In this document: one piece after another, positions 1-8,389 of the stretch
Position numbering within the stretch: the stretch's first letter is position 1
How the letters are laid out: the number at the start of each line of letters is the position of its first letter
DNA from: a virus
IMG/VR virus record: IMGVR_UViG_3300032242_000118
Span: 1 to 35,906 of that record
Length of the DNA: 35,906 nt
Reading direction: 5' to 3' (one strand)
Notes under the pieces: model-generated
Seen by the model: only the letters and a program-made list of their open reading frames with translations
What the model was told of the DNA's origin: nothing
The model's database searches: none
Made by a program: the position numbers and the translations under genes

Positions 1-123
1 CAACGAATACGAAGTTGAAGGCCGCATTTACATCAGCGGTCTAGTGCGTAACGCCAAAGACGCGCAACGGATGTACAACTATTGGACTAGCCAAGAGGCA
101 GAAATGCTGGCGCTGGCTCCAAA
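1..123. repeat. Terminal direct repeat, copy 1 (circular closure overlap)
   Basis: Bases 1-123 are identical to bases 35784-35906. The repeat lies inside the portal coding region, and joining the two ends keeps the frame (977 + 1192 nt = 723 codons). This is best read as the overlap left when a circular or circularly permuted genome was assembled, not as a true physical end. Confidence 0.95.
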
Positions 124-1192
124 GGCCCCGTTTATTGGTTATGGCGGTCAGTTTGAGGGTTATGAGTCCCAATGGAAGACCGCGAACACCCAGAATTGGC
201 CGTATTTGGAGGTAAACCCGGATGTAACGGACGGCCAGGGTGCGATTCTGCCGTTGCCTCAACGTGCGCAACCTCCAATGGCGTCTTCTGGCCTGATGCA
301 AGCCAAATTGGGCGCGTCGGAAGACATCAAGTCTGCAACTGGACAGTACAACGCATCACTTGGGCAGCAATCAAACGAACGTTCTGGCAGGGCTATTTTG
401 GCCCGCCAGCGTGAGGGAGATGTTGGCACTTATCATTACCAAGACAACTTAGCGCGGGCAGTTCGTTACGTTGGACGCCAGTTGGTTGACCTGATCCCTA
501 AGATTTACGACACGCAGCGGATTGCCCGCATTATCGGACTGGATGGCGAGACCAAAATGGTCAAGATTGACCCGACTCAGGTCGAGCCGGTTCGTAAGAT
601 CCAGAACCAAGAAGGGATTGTGATTGATAAGGTCTACAATCCGTCTGTTGGCAAATACGACGTGGTTGTAGCGACCGGCCCAGGCTACGCGACCAAGCGC
701 CAAGAGGCTCTTGAGGCGATGGCGCAACTGCTACAGGGTAACCCGCAGTTGTGGACTGTGGCGGGCGATTTGTTCGTTAAGAACATGGACTGGCCGGGTG
801 CTCAAGAGATGGCAAAGCGGTTTGCCAAGACGATTGACCCCAAGCTGATGGGCGACGCCGAGGATAATCCTGCACTGCAAGCAGCGCAACAGCAGATGCA
901 AGCGATGGCGGCAGAACTGGATCAACTGCACCAGATGTTGCAAAATGTCGGCAAGTCTATGGAAGCGCAGGACATGGAGCGCAAGGACTACGAAGCCAAG
1001 ATCAAGGCGTTTGACGCTGAGACTAAACGCATCGCTGCGGTTCAAGCCGGTATGTCCGAAGAGCAGATCCAAGATATTGTCATGGGTACCCTGCATGGCA
1101 TGATCACTTCTGGCGATCTGGTTGGCGAGATGCCTGGGCGGGAAACTAATGAAATGTTGCCAGAATCGGCTGAGTACGGAGCACCACAATGA
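1..1192 (+). CDS. P22-like portal protein, C-terminal part (gene wraps around the window end)
   Basis: This is the 3' part of the portal gene that starts at 34807; the frame enters at base 2. After joining through the 123-base repeat the protein is 722 residues, close to the roughly 725 residues of P22 gp1. The portal is the dodecameric ring at one capsid vertex through which DNA is packaged and ejected. This part carries the end of the portal body and, near codons 280-345 of this fragment, a Gln/Met-rich helical segment that looks like a coiled coil, as in the C-terminal barrel of P22-type portals. The methionine at base 44 is internal and not the real start. The stop overlaps the next gene by 4 nt (ATGA). 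Confidence 0.93.
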   Translation, partial: NEYEVEGRIYISGLVRNAKDAQRMYNYWTSQEAEMLALAPKAPFIGYGGQFEGYESQWKTANTQNWPYLEVNPDVTDGQGAILPLPQRAQPPMASSGLMQAKLGASEDIKSATGQYNASLGQQSNERSGRAILARQREGDVGTYHYQDNLARAVRYVGRQLVDLIPKIYDTQRIARIIGLDGETKMVKIDPTQVEPVRKIQNQEGIVIDKVYNPSVGKYDVVVATGPGYATKRQEALEAMAQLLQGNPQLWTVAGDLFVKNMDWPGAQEMAKRFAKTIDPKLMGDAEDNPALQAAQQQMQAMAAELDQLHQMLQNVGKSMEAQDMERKDYEAKIKAFDAETKRIAAVQAGMSEEQIQDIVMGTLHGMITSGDLVGEMPGRETNEMLPESAEYGAPQ

Positions 1193-1551
1193 AAGCCGCT
1201 GATTTCGTAGGTCTGCTATTCTTGGGGCGTGATGTAGCCCATAGCGTACACCTGAACACCCGCAGTTTCAGCAAGCACAAGGCGTTGCAGAAGTTCTACG
1301 AACTGATTATTGAGGCTGCGGACGATTTTGCTGAAGCGTACCAAGGCCGGCATGGTCTGATTGGCCCGATCACGTTGATGTCAGCCAAGAAAACGACTAA
1401 TATCATAGAATTCTTGGAAGCGCAGTTGGCTGAGATTGAAGCTGCGCGATATGAAGTTGTTGACAAGACTGACATGGCTTTGCAGCAGTTGATTGACAAC
1501 ATCATCGAAGTCTATTTGAGAACCCTCTACAAACTGCGCTTTTTGGCGTGA
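1189..1551 (+). CDS. Helical phage protein, DUF5856-like (possible ferritin-like fold)
   Basis: The 120-residue protein is almost wholly helical by composition. It has an N-terminal pattern of spaced His, Leu and Thr (HLNTRSFSKHKALQKFYE), followed by acidic and Leu-rich helices and a C-terminal NIIEVYLRTLYKLRFL segment. It resembles the phage DUF5856 family, which I recall as Dps/ferritin-like; this is from memory and not verified. The start overlaps the portal stop (ATGA), so it is probably translationally coupled and made with the head genes. Whether it is a virion part or binds metal is unknown. Confidence 0.7.
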   Translation: MKAADFVGLLFLGRDVAHSVHLNTRSFSKHKALQKFYELIIEAADDFAEAYQGRHGLIGPITLMSAKKTTNIIEFLEAQLAEIEAARYEVVDKTDMALQQLIDNIIEVYLRTLYKLRFLA

Positions 1552-1558
1552 GGTAATT

Positions 1559-1834
1559 ATGGCTGCGACATACAAATATCTAACGGCTTCGGCCAACGTG
1601 AAGACGATGGCGGGCAAGCTGAAAGGCATCTTTGTGTCTGCCGCTAGCGGAACGCCCACGATTACGGTCTATAACAGCGCTGCTGCCACCACAACCGACA
1701 CGCTGTTGGGTGTGTTTACGCCAACCGCCGCTACTAGCTACACGTTTACGGGCGATGAAGGCGGGGTGTCTTTCAGTTCTGGTCTGTACATTGTGATCAG
1801 CGGAACTGTCGCTGCAACGGTGTTTTTCGAGTAA
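1559..1834 (+). CDS. Small beta-rich virion-type protein, unknown
   Basis: The 91-residue protein is rich in Thr, Ala, Ser and Val, with alternating hydrophobic residues that suggest a beta-sandwich. It has no signal peptide, membrane segment or Cys. The start follows a good ribosome site (GAGG, 5 nt before ATG). It sits between the portal and a long fibre-like gene, so a head-decoration or fibre-attachment role is plausible but not shown. The family was not recognised. Confidence 0.7.
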   Translation: MAATYKYLTASANVKTMAGKLKGIFVSAASGTPTITVYNSAAATTTDTLLGVFTPTAATSYTFTGDEGGVSFSSGLYIVISGTVAATVFFE

Positions 1835-1837
1835 AGC

Positions 1838-3799
1838 ATGGCAAATACCACGATTTCGGCACTACCGTCAGCGACTACCCCGCTAGCGGGTACTGAAGTC
1901 GTTCCTATTGTCCAGGGTGGTGTAACCAAGAAGGTTGCTGTTAGCAACATTGGTGGCGGGTCTGGAACGGTTACTAGCGTATCCGTTGTTAGCGCAAATG
2001 GTTTGGCCGGAAGCGTGGCGACTGCAAGCACCACGCCAGCCATTACGCTTTCTACGACCGTTAGCGGGGTTGTTAAAGGTTCTGGCGGTGCTTTAACCGC
2101 AGCCACTGCCGGAACTGATTATCTTGTACCCCCGTCGGGAACGTCCATTCTTAAAGCTGGCGGTGGCGGCGCTCTGGCAAACGCTGTAGCCGGTTCGGAT
2201 TACCAGGCTCCAATTACGCTGACCACAAGCGGCACTAGCGGTGCTGCTACGTTTATCAGCAACACGCTAAACATCCCACAGTATTCCAGTGGCGGTGGTT
2301 CTGGAACTGTAACAAGCGTTGGCCTTTCTGCTCCCGCGTTTTTGTCGGTTACGGGAAGTCCGGTAACCACATCGGGAACGCTCGCACTATCGTATTCAGG
2401 CACTGCGCTGCCCGTTGCCAACGGAGGAACGGGTCAAATTACTGCAAACGCTGCGCTTAATGGTTTGCTTCCATCGCAAACCAGTCAAAGCGGCAAAGTT
2501 CTGTCTACTGACGGGACAAATACGTCTTGGATTGCAGCCGGTGGAACAGGAACGGTTACCAGCGTTGGTATGTCTGTTCCGGCATTTTTGTCGGTTACTG
2601 GATCACCAGTCACTGCTAGCGGCACTTTGGCTGTTTCGTTGTCCGGTACTGCTTTGCCAGTTGCCAATGGCGGTACTGGCGCAACAACTGCAACTTCTGC
2701 GTTTGATGGGCTTGCCCCAACTCAAACGGGCAATTCTGGCAAGTACCTGACAACCAACGGCACAACAACGTCTTGGGCTACGGTATCTGGAACCGGAACA
2801 GTAACAAGTGTTGCCCAATCGTTTACCGGCGGTATTGTTTCTGTTTCTGGTTCGCCAATTACAACGTCTGGCACGTTGGCATTGACAGTTGCTGGAACAA
2901 GCGGCGGCGTTCCCTACTTTTCAAGCGGAACAACCTGGGCAACAAGCGCAGCACTTGCGGCTAATGCGCTTGTAGTTGGCGGCGGGGCCGGTGCGGCTCC
3001 TGCCACAGTTACAACTGGAACTGGAGTTGTAACTGCGCTCGGCGTCAACACGGGCAACGCCGGTGCTTTTGTTGTTAATGGTGGCGCTCTTGGAACGCCA
3101 GCAAGCGGTACGGTTACAAACCTAACCGGCACCGCCAGTATCAACATCAACGGCACGGTTGGCGCATCAACACCCACAACCGGGGTGTTTACCACCGCAA
3201 CTGTTCGCTCAACCGCAGTACAAGATTTTGTTGCTTTGCAAGGTCGAGCGGGCGGGACAAACAGTTACGGCGTAACGATTACGCCAACAACGCTGACTGC
3301 CAGCCAAACTTTGACGCTTCCAGATGCCAGCGGGACTATCCTGCAAAGCGGAACAACAGTCACAGTTGGGCAAGGCGGTACTGGAACGTCAACACTGACT
3401 GGAATTGTAAAAGGTAACGGAACTAGCGCATTTACTGCCGCTACTGCTGGTACAGACTATTCAGCAGGCACCAGCGCTCTTGCAACAGGTATTGTCAAAT
3501 CAACGACTACTACGGGGGCGCTGTCAATTGCAGTTGCCAATACAGATTATCAATCTCCGATTACGCTTACAACGACTGGAACTAGCGGAGCCGCTACTTT
3601 TGTTGGAAATACGCTTAATATTCCGCAATACACTGGCGGCGGATCTTCTGGTCCCATTCTTGAATCTTACCAAACTATCAGTTCCAACTATTCTATAACC
3701 TCTGGTTCTAATGGATTTAGCATTGGGCCTGTCACCGTGGCAACAGGCGTTGCCGTAACCGTACCCACAGGCCAAGCTTGGGTTGTAGCTGTCTATTAA
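1838..3799 (+). CDS. Repetitive Gly/Thr/Ser-rich fibre protein
   Basis: The 653-residue protein is strongly enriched in Gly, Thr, Ser, Val and Ala. About residues 155-320 hold two near-copies of a roughly 82-residue unit (core TVTSVG...PAFLSVTGSPVT..SGTL...GTALPVANGGTG), and a third degenerate copy follows. Shorter repeats (KG.G.A..AATAGTDY; GTSGAATFxxNTLNIPQY) recur near both ends. This composition is typical of trimeric phage tail or head fibres. The N-terminal 35 residues (MANTTISALPSATTPL onward) probably form the attachment module. The gene lies between portal and scaffold, not with the tail genes, so a head fibre is possible. It shows no catalytic motif. Confidence 0.75.
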   Translation: MANTTISALPSATTPLAGTEVVPIVQGGVTKKVAVSNIGGGSGTVTSVSVVSANGLAGSVATASTTPAITLSTTVSGVVKGSGGALTAATAGTDYLVPPSGTSILKAGGGGALANAVAGSDYQAPITLTTSGTSGAATFISNTLNIPQYSSGGGSGTVTSVGLSAPAFLSVTGSPVTTSGTLALSYSGTALPVANGGTGQITANAALNGLLPSQTSQSGKVLSTDGTNTSWIAAGGTGTVTSVGMSVPAFLSVTGSPVTASGTLAVSLSGTALPVANGGTGATTATSAFDGLAPTQTGNSGKYLTTNGTTTSWATVSGTGTVTSVAQSFTGGIVSVSGSPITTSGTLALTVAGTSGGVPYFSSGTTWATSAALAANALVVGGGAGAAPATVTTGTGVVTALGVNTGNAGAFVVNGGALGTPASGTVTNLTGTASININGTVGASTPTTGVFTTATVRSTAVQDFVALQGRAGGTNSYGVTITPTTLTASQTLTLPDASGTILQSGTTVTVGQGGTGTSTLTGIVKGNGTSAFTAATAGTDYSAGTSALATGIVKSTTTTGALSIAVANTDYQSPITLTTTGTSGAATFVGNTLNIPQYTGGGSSGPILESYQTISSNYSITSGSNGFSIGPVTVATGVAVTVPTGQAWVVAVY

Positions 3800-3808
3800 A
3801 GGACTAAC

Positions 3809-4237
3809 ATGAGTTCAATCAAACTTCAAGGCAACGCTAGCGGCGCAGGGGCCTCTGTTCTTCAGTCGGCAAATACCGCAAGCACACTTACCCAGACGCT
3901 GCCATCTACGGATGCGGTGACGCTTGGATACCTCAACGCTCCCCCGGTTGGTACCAAGACGGCCAGCTACACGTTGGCGGTTGGTGACGTTGGCAAGTAC
4001 GTTCAGTTGGGGACGTCTGGTGCGATTGTGATCCCAACGTCTACGTTTAGCGATGGTGATTTGATTTCAATCTACAACAACACCTCGGCAACGGCTACGA
4101 TTACTTGTTCTGCGCCAACGGCTTACATTGCCGGGTCAAACACGGTTGTGACGTCAGCGACGCTTGCAATTCGCGGTGTTTGCACTGTTCTGTTTAGTTC
4201 TGCCACCACCTGCGTCCTGACGGGCAACTTGTCATGA
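3809..4237 (+). CDS. Small beta-rich fibre or decoration-like protein
   Basis: The 142-residue protein has an N-terminal GNASGAGASVLQSANTAST segment common in phage fibre proteins. A Thr/Val/Ala-rich domain of probable beta strands follows, with two Cys near the C terminus. A ribosome site (AAAGGA) lies 6 nt upstream. It sits in the same + strand run as the repetitive fibre protein and the Gly-rich protein and overlaps the latter by 4 nt (ATGA), which suggests one fibre complex. The exact role is unknown. Confidence 0.7.
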   Translation: MSSIKLQGNASGAGASVLQSANTASTLTQTLPSTDAVTLGYLNAPPVGTKTASYTLAVGDVGKYVQLGTSGAIVIPTSTFSDGDLISIYNNTSATATITCSAPTAYIAGSNTVVTSATLAIRGVCTVLFSSATTCVLTGNLS

Positions 4238-5133
4238 GTGGAATTATGCTTGCTGTGTTGGGCGGGAAAGGCAGCCTTTCCGCTCCAACAGCTGTGGAAT
4301 ATCTTGTAATCGCAGGCGGCGGGGGCGGTGCAATTGGTGGCGGGGGTGGGGGCGGTGGTGCAGGTGGACTTCTAACAAATTCTGCATACGTTGTATCAGG
4401 TGGAACATCGTATACCGTTACTGTTGGCGCAGGTGGCACAGGTGGCACGGGTGGTTCTGACCAACCCGGAACAAACGGTTCTAATTCTGTTTTTGGTACT
4501 GGCACAGTAACTAACAGCGCCGCAACCAGTGGTTCTATTACTTCTGTGGGTGGCGGCAGAGGCGCGTGTACTGGAACCACTGGAACAAGTGGTGGTTCTG
4601 GAGGCGGTGGATATATTATTACTTCTGGTATTGCAGGAACTGGAACTGCTGGTCAGGGAAATAACGGAGTTCAAGGAAACAATAATGCCGGAGCAAACGG
4701 CGGCGGCGGCGGAGGCGCTGGGGGCGTTGGAACGGGTCCCGGTTTATTAGTTGGTGGAACTGGAGGCGCTGGTCTTGCATCTTCAATTACTGGTTCGTCA
4801 GTAACTTATGCTGGCGGCGGCGGCGGCGGCGGTCAAAACGTAGCGGGTGGCGCAGCAGGTAGTGGGAACACCGGAGCCGGTGGTGGGCCGGGACCAGCAG
4901 CGGGCGCGGCAGGAACTACAAATGCAGGTGGTGGTGGCGGCGGTGCGGCTTACACATCATCTGGTGGTCCAGGAGGAGCAGGAGGTTCTGGCGTTGTAAT
5001 TATTGCTTACCCATCTACTTTTGCTCCAATCACAACGATCCCTGGTGGGTTGACATATTCTGTCAGCACTTCTAGCCGCACTGGATATCGTGTATACACA
5101 TTCACCGCCGGTACTGGCTCTATTACTATTTAA
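4234..5133 (+). CDS. Polyglycine-rich adhesin-like protein (Gly_rich_2 type)
   Basis: The 299-residue protein starts with a conserved VEYLVIAGGGGG segment near residue 23. Many glycine runs follow (up to 8 in a row), separated by short beta-like stretches such as YTVTVGAGG, and the protein ends with SGVVIIAYPS and a YRVYTFTAG..SITI tail. This matches the widespread glycine-rich phage domain (Gly_rich_2, name recalled). In some phages polyglycine-II sandwiches form receptor-binding tips (gp38 of phage S16), so a receptor-binding role is a reasonable inference. The start overlaps the previous stop (ATGA) and the stop overlaps the next start (TAATG). Confidence 0.75.
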   Translation: MSGIMLAVLGGKGSLSAPTAVEYLVIAGGGGGAIGGGGGGGGAGGLLTNSAYVVSGGTSYTVTVGAGGTGGTGGSDQPGTNGSNSVFGTGTVTNSAATSGSITSVGGGRGACTGTTGTSGGSGGGGYIITSGIAGTGTAGQGNNGVQGNNNAGANGGGGGGAGGVGTGPGLLVGGTGGAGLASSITGSSVTYAGGGGGGGQNVAGGAAGSGNTGAGGGPGPAAGAAGTTNAGGGGGGAAYTSSGGPGGAGGSGVVIIAYPSTFAPITTIPGGLTYSVSTSSRTGYRVYTFTAGTGSITI

Positions 5134-5480
5134 TGATCATGGACTATTACGCTTTCCTTGATGAAAAAAATGTTGTAACAGAAGTCATTGGCGGTAAAGA
5201 CCAAGGATCTGACAACACTGATTGGGAACAATGGTACGGTGAATTCCGTGGTCAAGTCTGCAAACGTTCTCGGACAGACGGATTTCGCAAAAATTATGCT
5301 GGCATTGGTTTTACTTACGACGCAACCCGTGACGCATTCATCCCTCCACAACCGTTTCCGTCTTGGGTATTGAACGAAGAAAATTGTTTGTGGTATTCCC
5401 CTGTTCCAATGCCTGTGGATGATCGGCCGTACTACTGGGACGAAGCCACTACGTCATGGATTGCAGTTCCAACCGAATAA
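5133..5480 (+). CDS. Small phage protein with conserved FRKNYAG..YD...DAFIPP..FPSW pattern
   Basis: The 115-residue protein has the pattern FRKNYAGIGFTYDATRD, then FIPPQPFPSW, then Trp/Tyr/Pro-rich repeats. I recall this pattern from many marine and freshwater phages, where it is unannotated and often lies near fibre or structural genes. The Trp- and Pro-rich end suggests a compact beta domain. The start overlaps the stop of the Gly-rich gene (TAATG); a second ATG two codons later is an alternative. It is the last gene of the fibre-like block before the scaffold gene. Function unknown. Confidence 0.7.
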   Translation: MIMDYYAFLDEKNVVTEVIGGKDQGSDNTDWEQWYGEFRGQVCKRSRTDGFRKNYAGIGFTYDATRDAFIPPQPFPSWVLNEENCLWYSPVPMPVDDRPYYWDEATTSWIAVPTE

Positions 5481-5530
5481 TGTAAGATAACCGTACTGGC
5501 GCGGCACACCAGGGAATCCAAGGATTCAAA

Positions 5531-6268
5531 ATGTCCGAAGAAGTAGTAGCGTCTGAAGCGGAAGTAGCGCCCGCGCCGGAACTGGAAGCCACGGCGGCCC
5601 CGGAACCTGTAGATACGCCGGAAGTTGCGCCCAAGACATTCTCGCAAGAGGAACTTGATGCCGCGATTCAGAAACGCCTCGCAAGAGAGCAGCGAAAGTG
5701 GGAGCGTGAGCGTCAAGCACCGCCGCCCGTTGCAGTTGATGTCCCGCCTGTAGATCAGTTTGATTCGGTTGATGCTTACGCAGAAGCCAAAGCAATTAAG
5801 CTAATCGAGCAGCGCGAACAGCAAAAGCAGCAAGCGGAGATTCTTGAAGCGTATCACGACCGTGAAGAAGAGGCTCGGTCTAAATACGATGACTTTGAAC
5901 AAGTCGCGTATAACCCAACCCTCAAAATCACGACTGTGATGGCGCAAGCGGTTCAAGCCTCTGATGCTGGCCCTGATATAGCCTACTATCTCGGGTCCAA
6001 TCCAAAAGAAGCTGATCGCATTTCCCGTCTTAGCCCGATTTTGCAGGCAAAGGAGATTGGAAGACTTGAGGCTAAAATAGCCTCGGATGTTCCGGTTAAA
6101 CGTACTACATCAGCGCCAGCACCGATTTCACCTGTAACTGCCAGAACTTCAGGCAATCCGAGTTATGACACCACGGACCCACGGTCCACTAAAGCGATGT
6201 CTACCTCGGAATGGATTGAAGCAGAAAGGCAGCGCCAGAGAAAAAAGTGGGACGCCAAGCATCGCTAA
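5531..6268 (+). CDS. Scaffolding protein, P22 gp8-like
   Basis: The 245-residue protein has an acidic, Ala/Pro/Glu-rich N terminus (residues 1-35) and a charged helical middle (about 40-130, QEELDAAIQKRLAREQRKW). A Ser/Thr/Pro linker leads to a basic helical C terminus (SEWIEAERQRQRKKWDAKHR). P22-type scaffolds bind the coat through a short basic C-terminal helical domain, and the gene lies directly before the coat gene. Scaffold directs procapsid assembly and then leaves. A clear ribosome site (AAGGA, 8 nt) supports the start. Function is assigned from architecture and position. Confidence 0.85.
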   Translation: MSEEVVASEAEVAPAPELEATAAPEPVDTPEVAPKTFSQEELDAAIQKRLAREQRKWERERQAPPPVAVDVPPVDQFDSVDAYAEAKAIKLIEQREQQKQQAEILEAYHDREEEARSKYDDFEQVAYNPTLKITTVMAQAVQASDAGPDIAYYLGSNPKEADRISRLSPILQAKEIGRLEAKIASDVPVKRTTSAPAPISPVTARTSGNPSYDTTDPRSTKAMSTSEWIEAERQRQRKKWDAKHR

Positions 6269-6289
6269 CTTCTTTTAGGACTTATTACC

Positions 6290-7492
6290 GTGTCAAATAG
6301 CATTCTTACGATTGACATGATCACCAGGAAGGCTCTCGAAATCCTTGAGAACAACCTTGTGATCACCCGTAACGTCAACCGCCAATACGATGACTCCTTC
6401 GCTGTTGAAGGTGCCAAGATTGGTTCGACCCTGCGTATCCGTCTGCCCGACCGCGCGCTTGTGACTGATGGTGCTGCCCTGCAAGTTCAGGACGACAACG
6501 AGCAGTTCACGACCCTGACGGTCAGCACCCAAAAGCACATCGGCGTCAACTTCACCAGCGCCGAACTGACGATGCAGTTGGACGACTTTGCAGAGCGCGT
6601 TCTTAAGCCGCGTATCTCGCAGTTGGCCTCCAGCATCGACGCTGACGTTGCTAATGCGTACAAGAACATCTACGCATCGGTCGGCACCCCAGGCACCGTT
6701 CCTGCAACGTCGCTGGTTCTGCTGCAAGCGCAACAGAAACTGAACGAAGCCGCTGCCGTCATGGACCCACGTTACGCAACGGTTAACCCCGCTGCCAACG
6801 CCGGTTTGGTCGAAGGCATGAAAGGTCTGTTTAACCCAACGGATACCATCAGCAAGCAGTTCAAAAACGGCATGATGGGAACTGGTGTTCTTGGGTTTGA
6901 CGAGATCAATATGTCTCAGTCGATCAAGCAGCACACCACGGGTTCGTGGGGAACTGCCATCACCGTTAGTTCTACCGTGACCACCCAAGGTCAATCGACC
7001 CTTGGTATTTCGTTCACCGGCTCCAGCAAAACTTGGAACGTTGGCGATATCTTCACGGTCGCTGGCGTGTACGCTGTTAACCCACAGACCCGCGAGTCCA
7101 CTGGTTCGCTCCAGCAGTTCGTTGTTACGCAAGCCGTGACTGGTTCTTCTTCCGCTACCCTGAGCATTTCGCCGGCGCTTTACACGTCGGATAACGCTCT
7201 GGCAACGGTTGATAGCTTCCCGCAGTCTGGCGCTGTTGTGACCATGTTCGGTTCGTCGGCTACTCAGTACCCACAGAACTTGGTCTACCACAAGGACGCA
7301 ATCACGTTCGCCACGGCTGACCTCCTGCTGCCGCAGGGTGTTGACATGGCTTCGCGCGCTGTCCACAACGGTATCAGCCTGCGTGTGGTTCGCCAGTACG
7401 ACATCAACAACGACCGTCTGCCATGTCGTATTGACGTTCTGTATGGCTTCTCAACGATCCGTCCGCAGATGGCTTGCCGCCTCTGGGGTTGA
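6290..7492 (+). CDS. Major coat protein, P22 gp5-like
   Basis: The 400-residue protein has the N-terminal pattern of the P22 coat family: MSNSILTIDMITRKALEIL, then NLVITRNVNRQYDDSF and GSTLRIRLPDRA. A beta-rich region (about residues 220-330) corresponds to the inserted I-domain, and the C-terminal part reads VRQYDINNDRLPCRIDVLYG. It forms the HK97-fold capsid shell. The start is GTG at 6290 with GGA about 9 nt upstream. Codon use here is more strongly biased to C-ending codons than in the flanking fibre genes, as expected for the most abundant protein. A strong terminator lies one gene downstream. Confidence 0.95.
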   Translation: MSNSILTIDMITRKALEILENNLVITRNVNRQYDDSFAVEGAKIGSTLRIRLPDRALVTDGAALQVQDDNEQFTTLTVSTQKHIGVNFTSAELTMQLDDFAERVLKPRISQLASSIDADVANAYKNIYASVGTPGTVPATSLVLLQAQQKLNEAAAVMDPRYATVNPAANAGLVEGMKGLFNPTDTISKQFKNGMMGTGVLGFDEINMSQSIKQHTTGSWGTAITVSSTVTTQGQSTLGISFTGSSKTWNVGDIFTVAGVYAVNPQTRESTGSLQQFVVTQAVTGSSSATLSISPALYTSDNALATVDSFPQSGAVVTMFGSSATQYPQNLVYHKDAITFATADLLLPQGVDMASRAVHNGISLRVVRQYDINNDRLPCRIDVLYGFSTIRPQMACRLWG

Positions 7493-7516
7493 ACCTTTTA
7501 ATCGCAAGGAAATATC

Positions 7517-7927
7517 ATGGCTCTCCCTAATGGCGCAGGTGGTTACCAAGTTGGTGACGGCAACCTGAATGAAGTTATTCTCGGCTATCAGCCGGCTCCT
7601 CTGTCTGTTGCTGCTACGGCAACCCTGACCGCCGCTCAAGTCGCCTCTGGCGTCCTGTTGGTTGGTTCGGGTGCTACTGCTGCCCAGACGTACACGCTGC
7701 CCACTGGCGCGTCTATTGACGCTCTGGTGTCCAGCGCCAAAACTAACAGCACCTTTGAGTTGGTGTTGGTTAACTTGGGTACGTCTTCGGGTACGGCAGC
7801 TTTGGCAGTTGGCACTGGCGTGACCGATGGCGGAAACGCTTTGACGTCGGTTGCCGTTACTGCAAGCGGTCGGTTCCTGTTCCGTCGTACTGGCGATTCG
7901 ACTTACGTTGTCTACCGTCTGGGCTAA
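7517..7927 (+). CDS. Small beta-rich protein after coat, possible decoration protein
   Basis: The 136-residue protein has a short N terminus (MALPNGAGGYQVGDGNLNE) and then Ala/Thr/Val-rich probable beta strands. Its codon use is as biased as in the coat gene, and it lies between the coat gene and a strong intrinsic terminator. It should therefore be made in amounts similar to coat, which fits a capsid decoration or head-stabilising protein. No family was recognised with confidence. A ribosome site (AAGGAAA) lies just before the ATG. Confidence 0.75.
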   Translation: MALPNGAGGYQVGDGNLNEVILGYQPAPLSVAATATLTAAQVASGVLLVGSGATAAQTYTLPTGASIDALVSSAKTNSTFELVLVNLGTSSGTAALAVGTGVTDGGNALTSVAVTASGRFLFRRTGDSTYVVYRLG

Positions 7928-7940
7928 AAACCTAAGACTG

Positions 7941-7971
7941 AAGGGGAGGGCCACAAGCCTTCCCCTTTTTT
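7941..7971 (+). terminator. Intrinsic terminator after coat and decoration genes
   Basis: A 9-bp stem (7943-7951 with 7957-7965; one G-U pair) closes a 5-nt loop and is followed by six T (7966-7971). The orientation is rightward. It probably lowers transcription into the tail genes relative to coat; some read-through is needed because no clear promoter follows. Confidence 0.85.
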
Positions 7972-7982
7972 AAGGAGTTAAT

Positions 7983-8384
7983 ATGTCAAATTCGCAAGCA
8001 TCTGGAGTCGCGTATAGCGATCCAGAATTTACGACCTGCTACGCAAGCCAAGAGATTGGTTACAGCGCAGCCGCTCAAGGTGCAGTTACGCAACTTACTG
8101 ACAAAACCACGGCGGTGACTCTTAACAAGTCTTCTGGCCGGATTACGATGTCTAACGCAGCGTTGGCTGGCAACACTGCCGTGTCGTTTACGCTGAACAA
8201 CAACCTGCTATCGGCTAACGATACGGTAATCGTTTGTATTTCGGGCGGTGCTACTACCGGGGCGTACACTTCGTATGTGACGTCGCTGACCACTGGTTCT
8301 GCAATTCTGACGCTTCGCAACTTGACTGGCACTTCGTACTCTGAGGCGGTGATCCTCAACTACGCAGTTATTCACGGCGCTTAA
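7983..8384 (+). CDS. Small beta-rich structural-type protein, unknown
   Basis: The 133-residue protein is rich in Thr, Ser, Ala and Asn, with a repeating beta pattern and no membrane segment. It has a strong ribosome site (AAGGAG, 6 nt before ATG) placed immediately after the terminator's T tract. The TAVTLNKSSGRITMSNAAL stretch resembles domains I have seen in phage head or fibre proteins, without a firm family. The position between coat and gp4-like genes suggests a head-decoration or head-tail role. It is followed by a very stable hairpin. Confidence 0.7.
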   Translation: MSNSQASGVAYSDPEFTTCYASQEIGYSAAAQGAVTQLTDKTTAVTLNKSSGRITMSNAALAGNTAVSFTLNNNLLSANDTVIVCISGGATTGAYTSYVTSLTTGSAILTLRNLTGTSYSEAVILNYAVIHGA

Positions 8385-8389
8385 ACGGC

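Noticed and set aside
1-123. Terminal repeat read as a true phage direct terminal repeat (T7-like ends)
   Set aside because: It lies inside the portal gene and joining it restores the frame, so it is better explained as assembly overlap of a circular genome.
731-1189. 152-codon open frame on the - strand across the portal gene
   Set aside because: It is a shadow of the portal coding region; its Cys/His/Leu-rich composition is typical of antisense translation.
4315-4990. Low-complexity G-rich stretch as non-coding repeat DNA
   Set aside because: It is one open frame with a recognisable glycine-rich phage domain and coupled start and stop, so it is coding.
6293-7366. 357-codon open frame on the - strand across the coat gene
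   Set aside because: It is antisense to a clear coat gene with strong codon bias, which creates such long open frames; it has no ribosome site or protein-like pattern.
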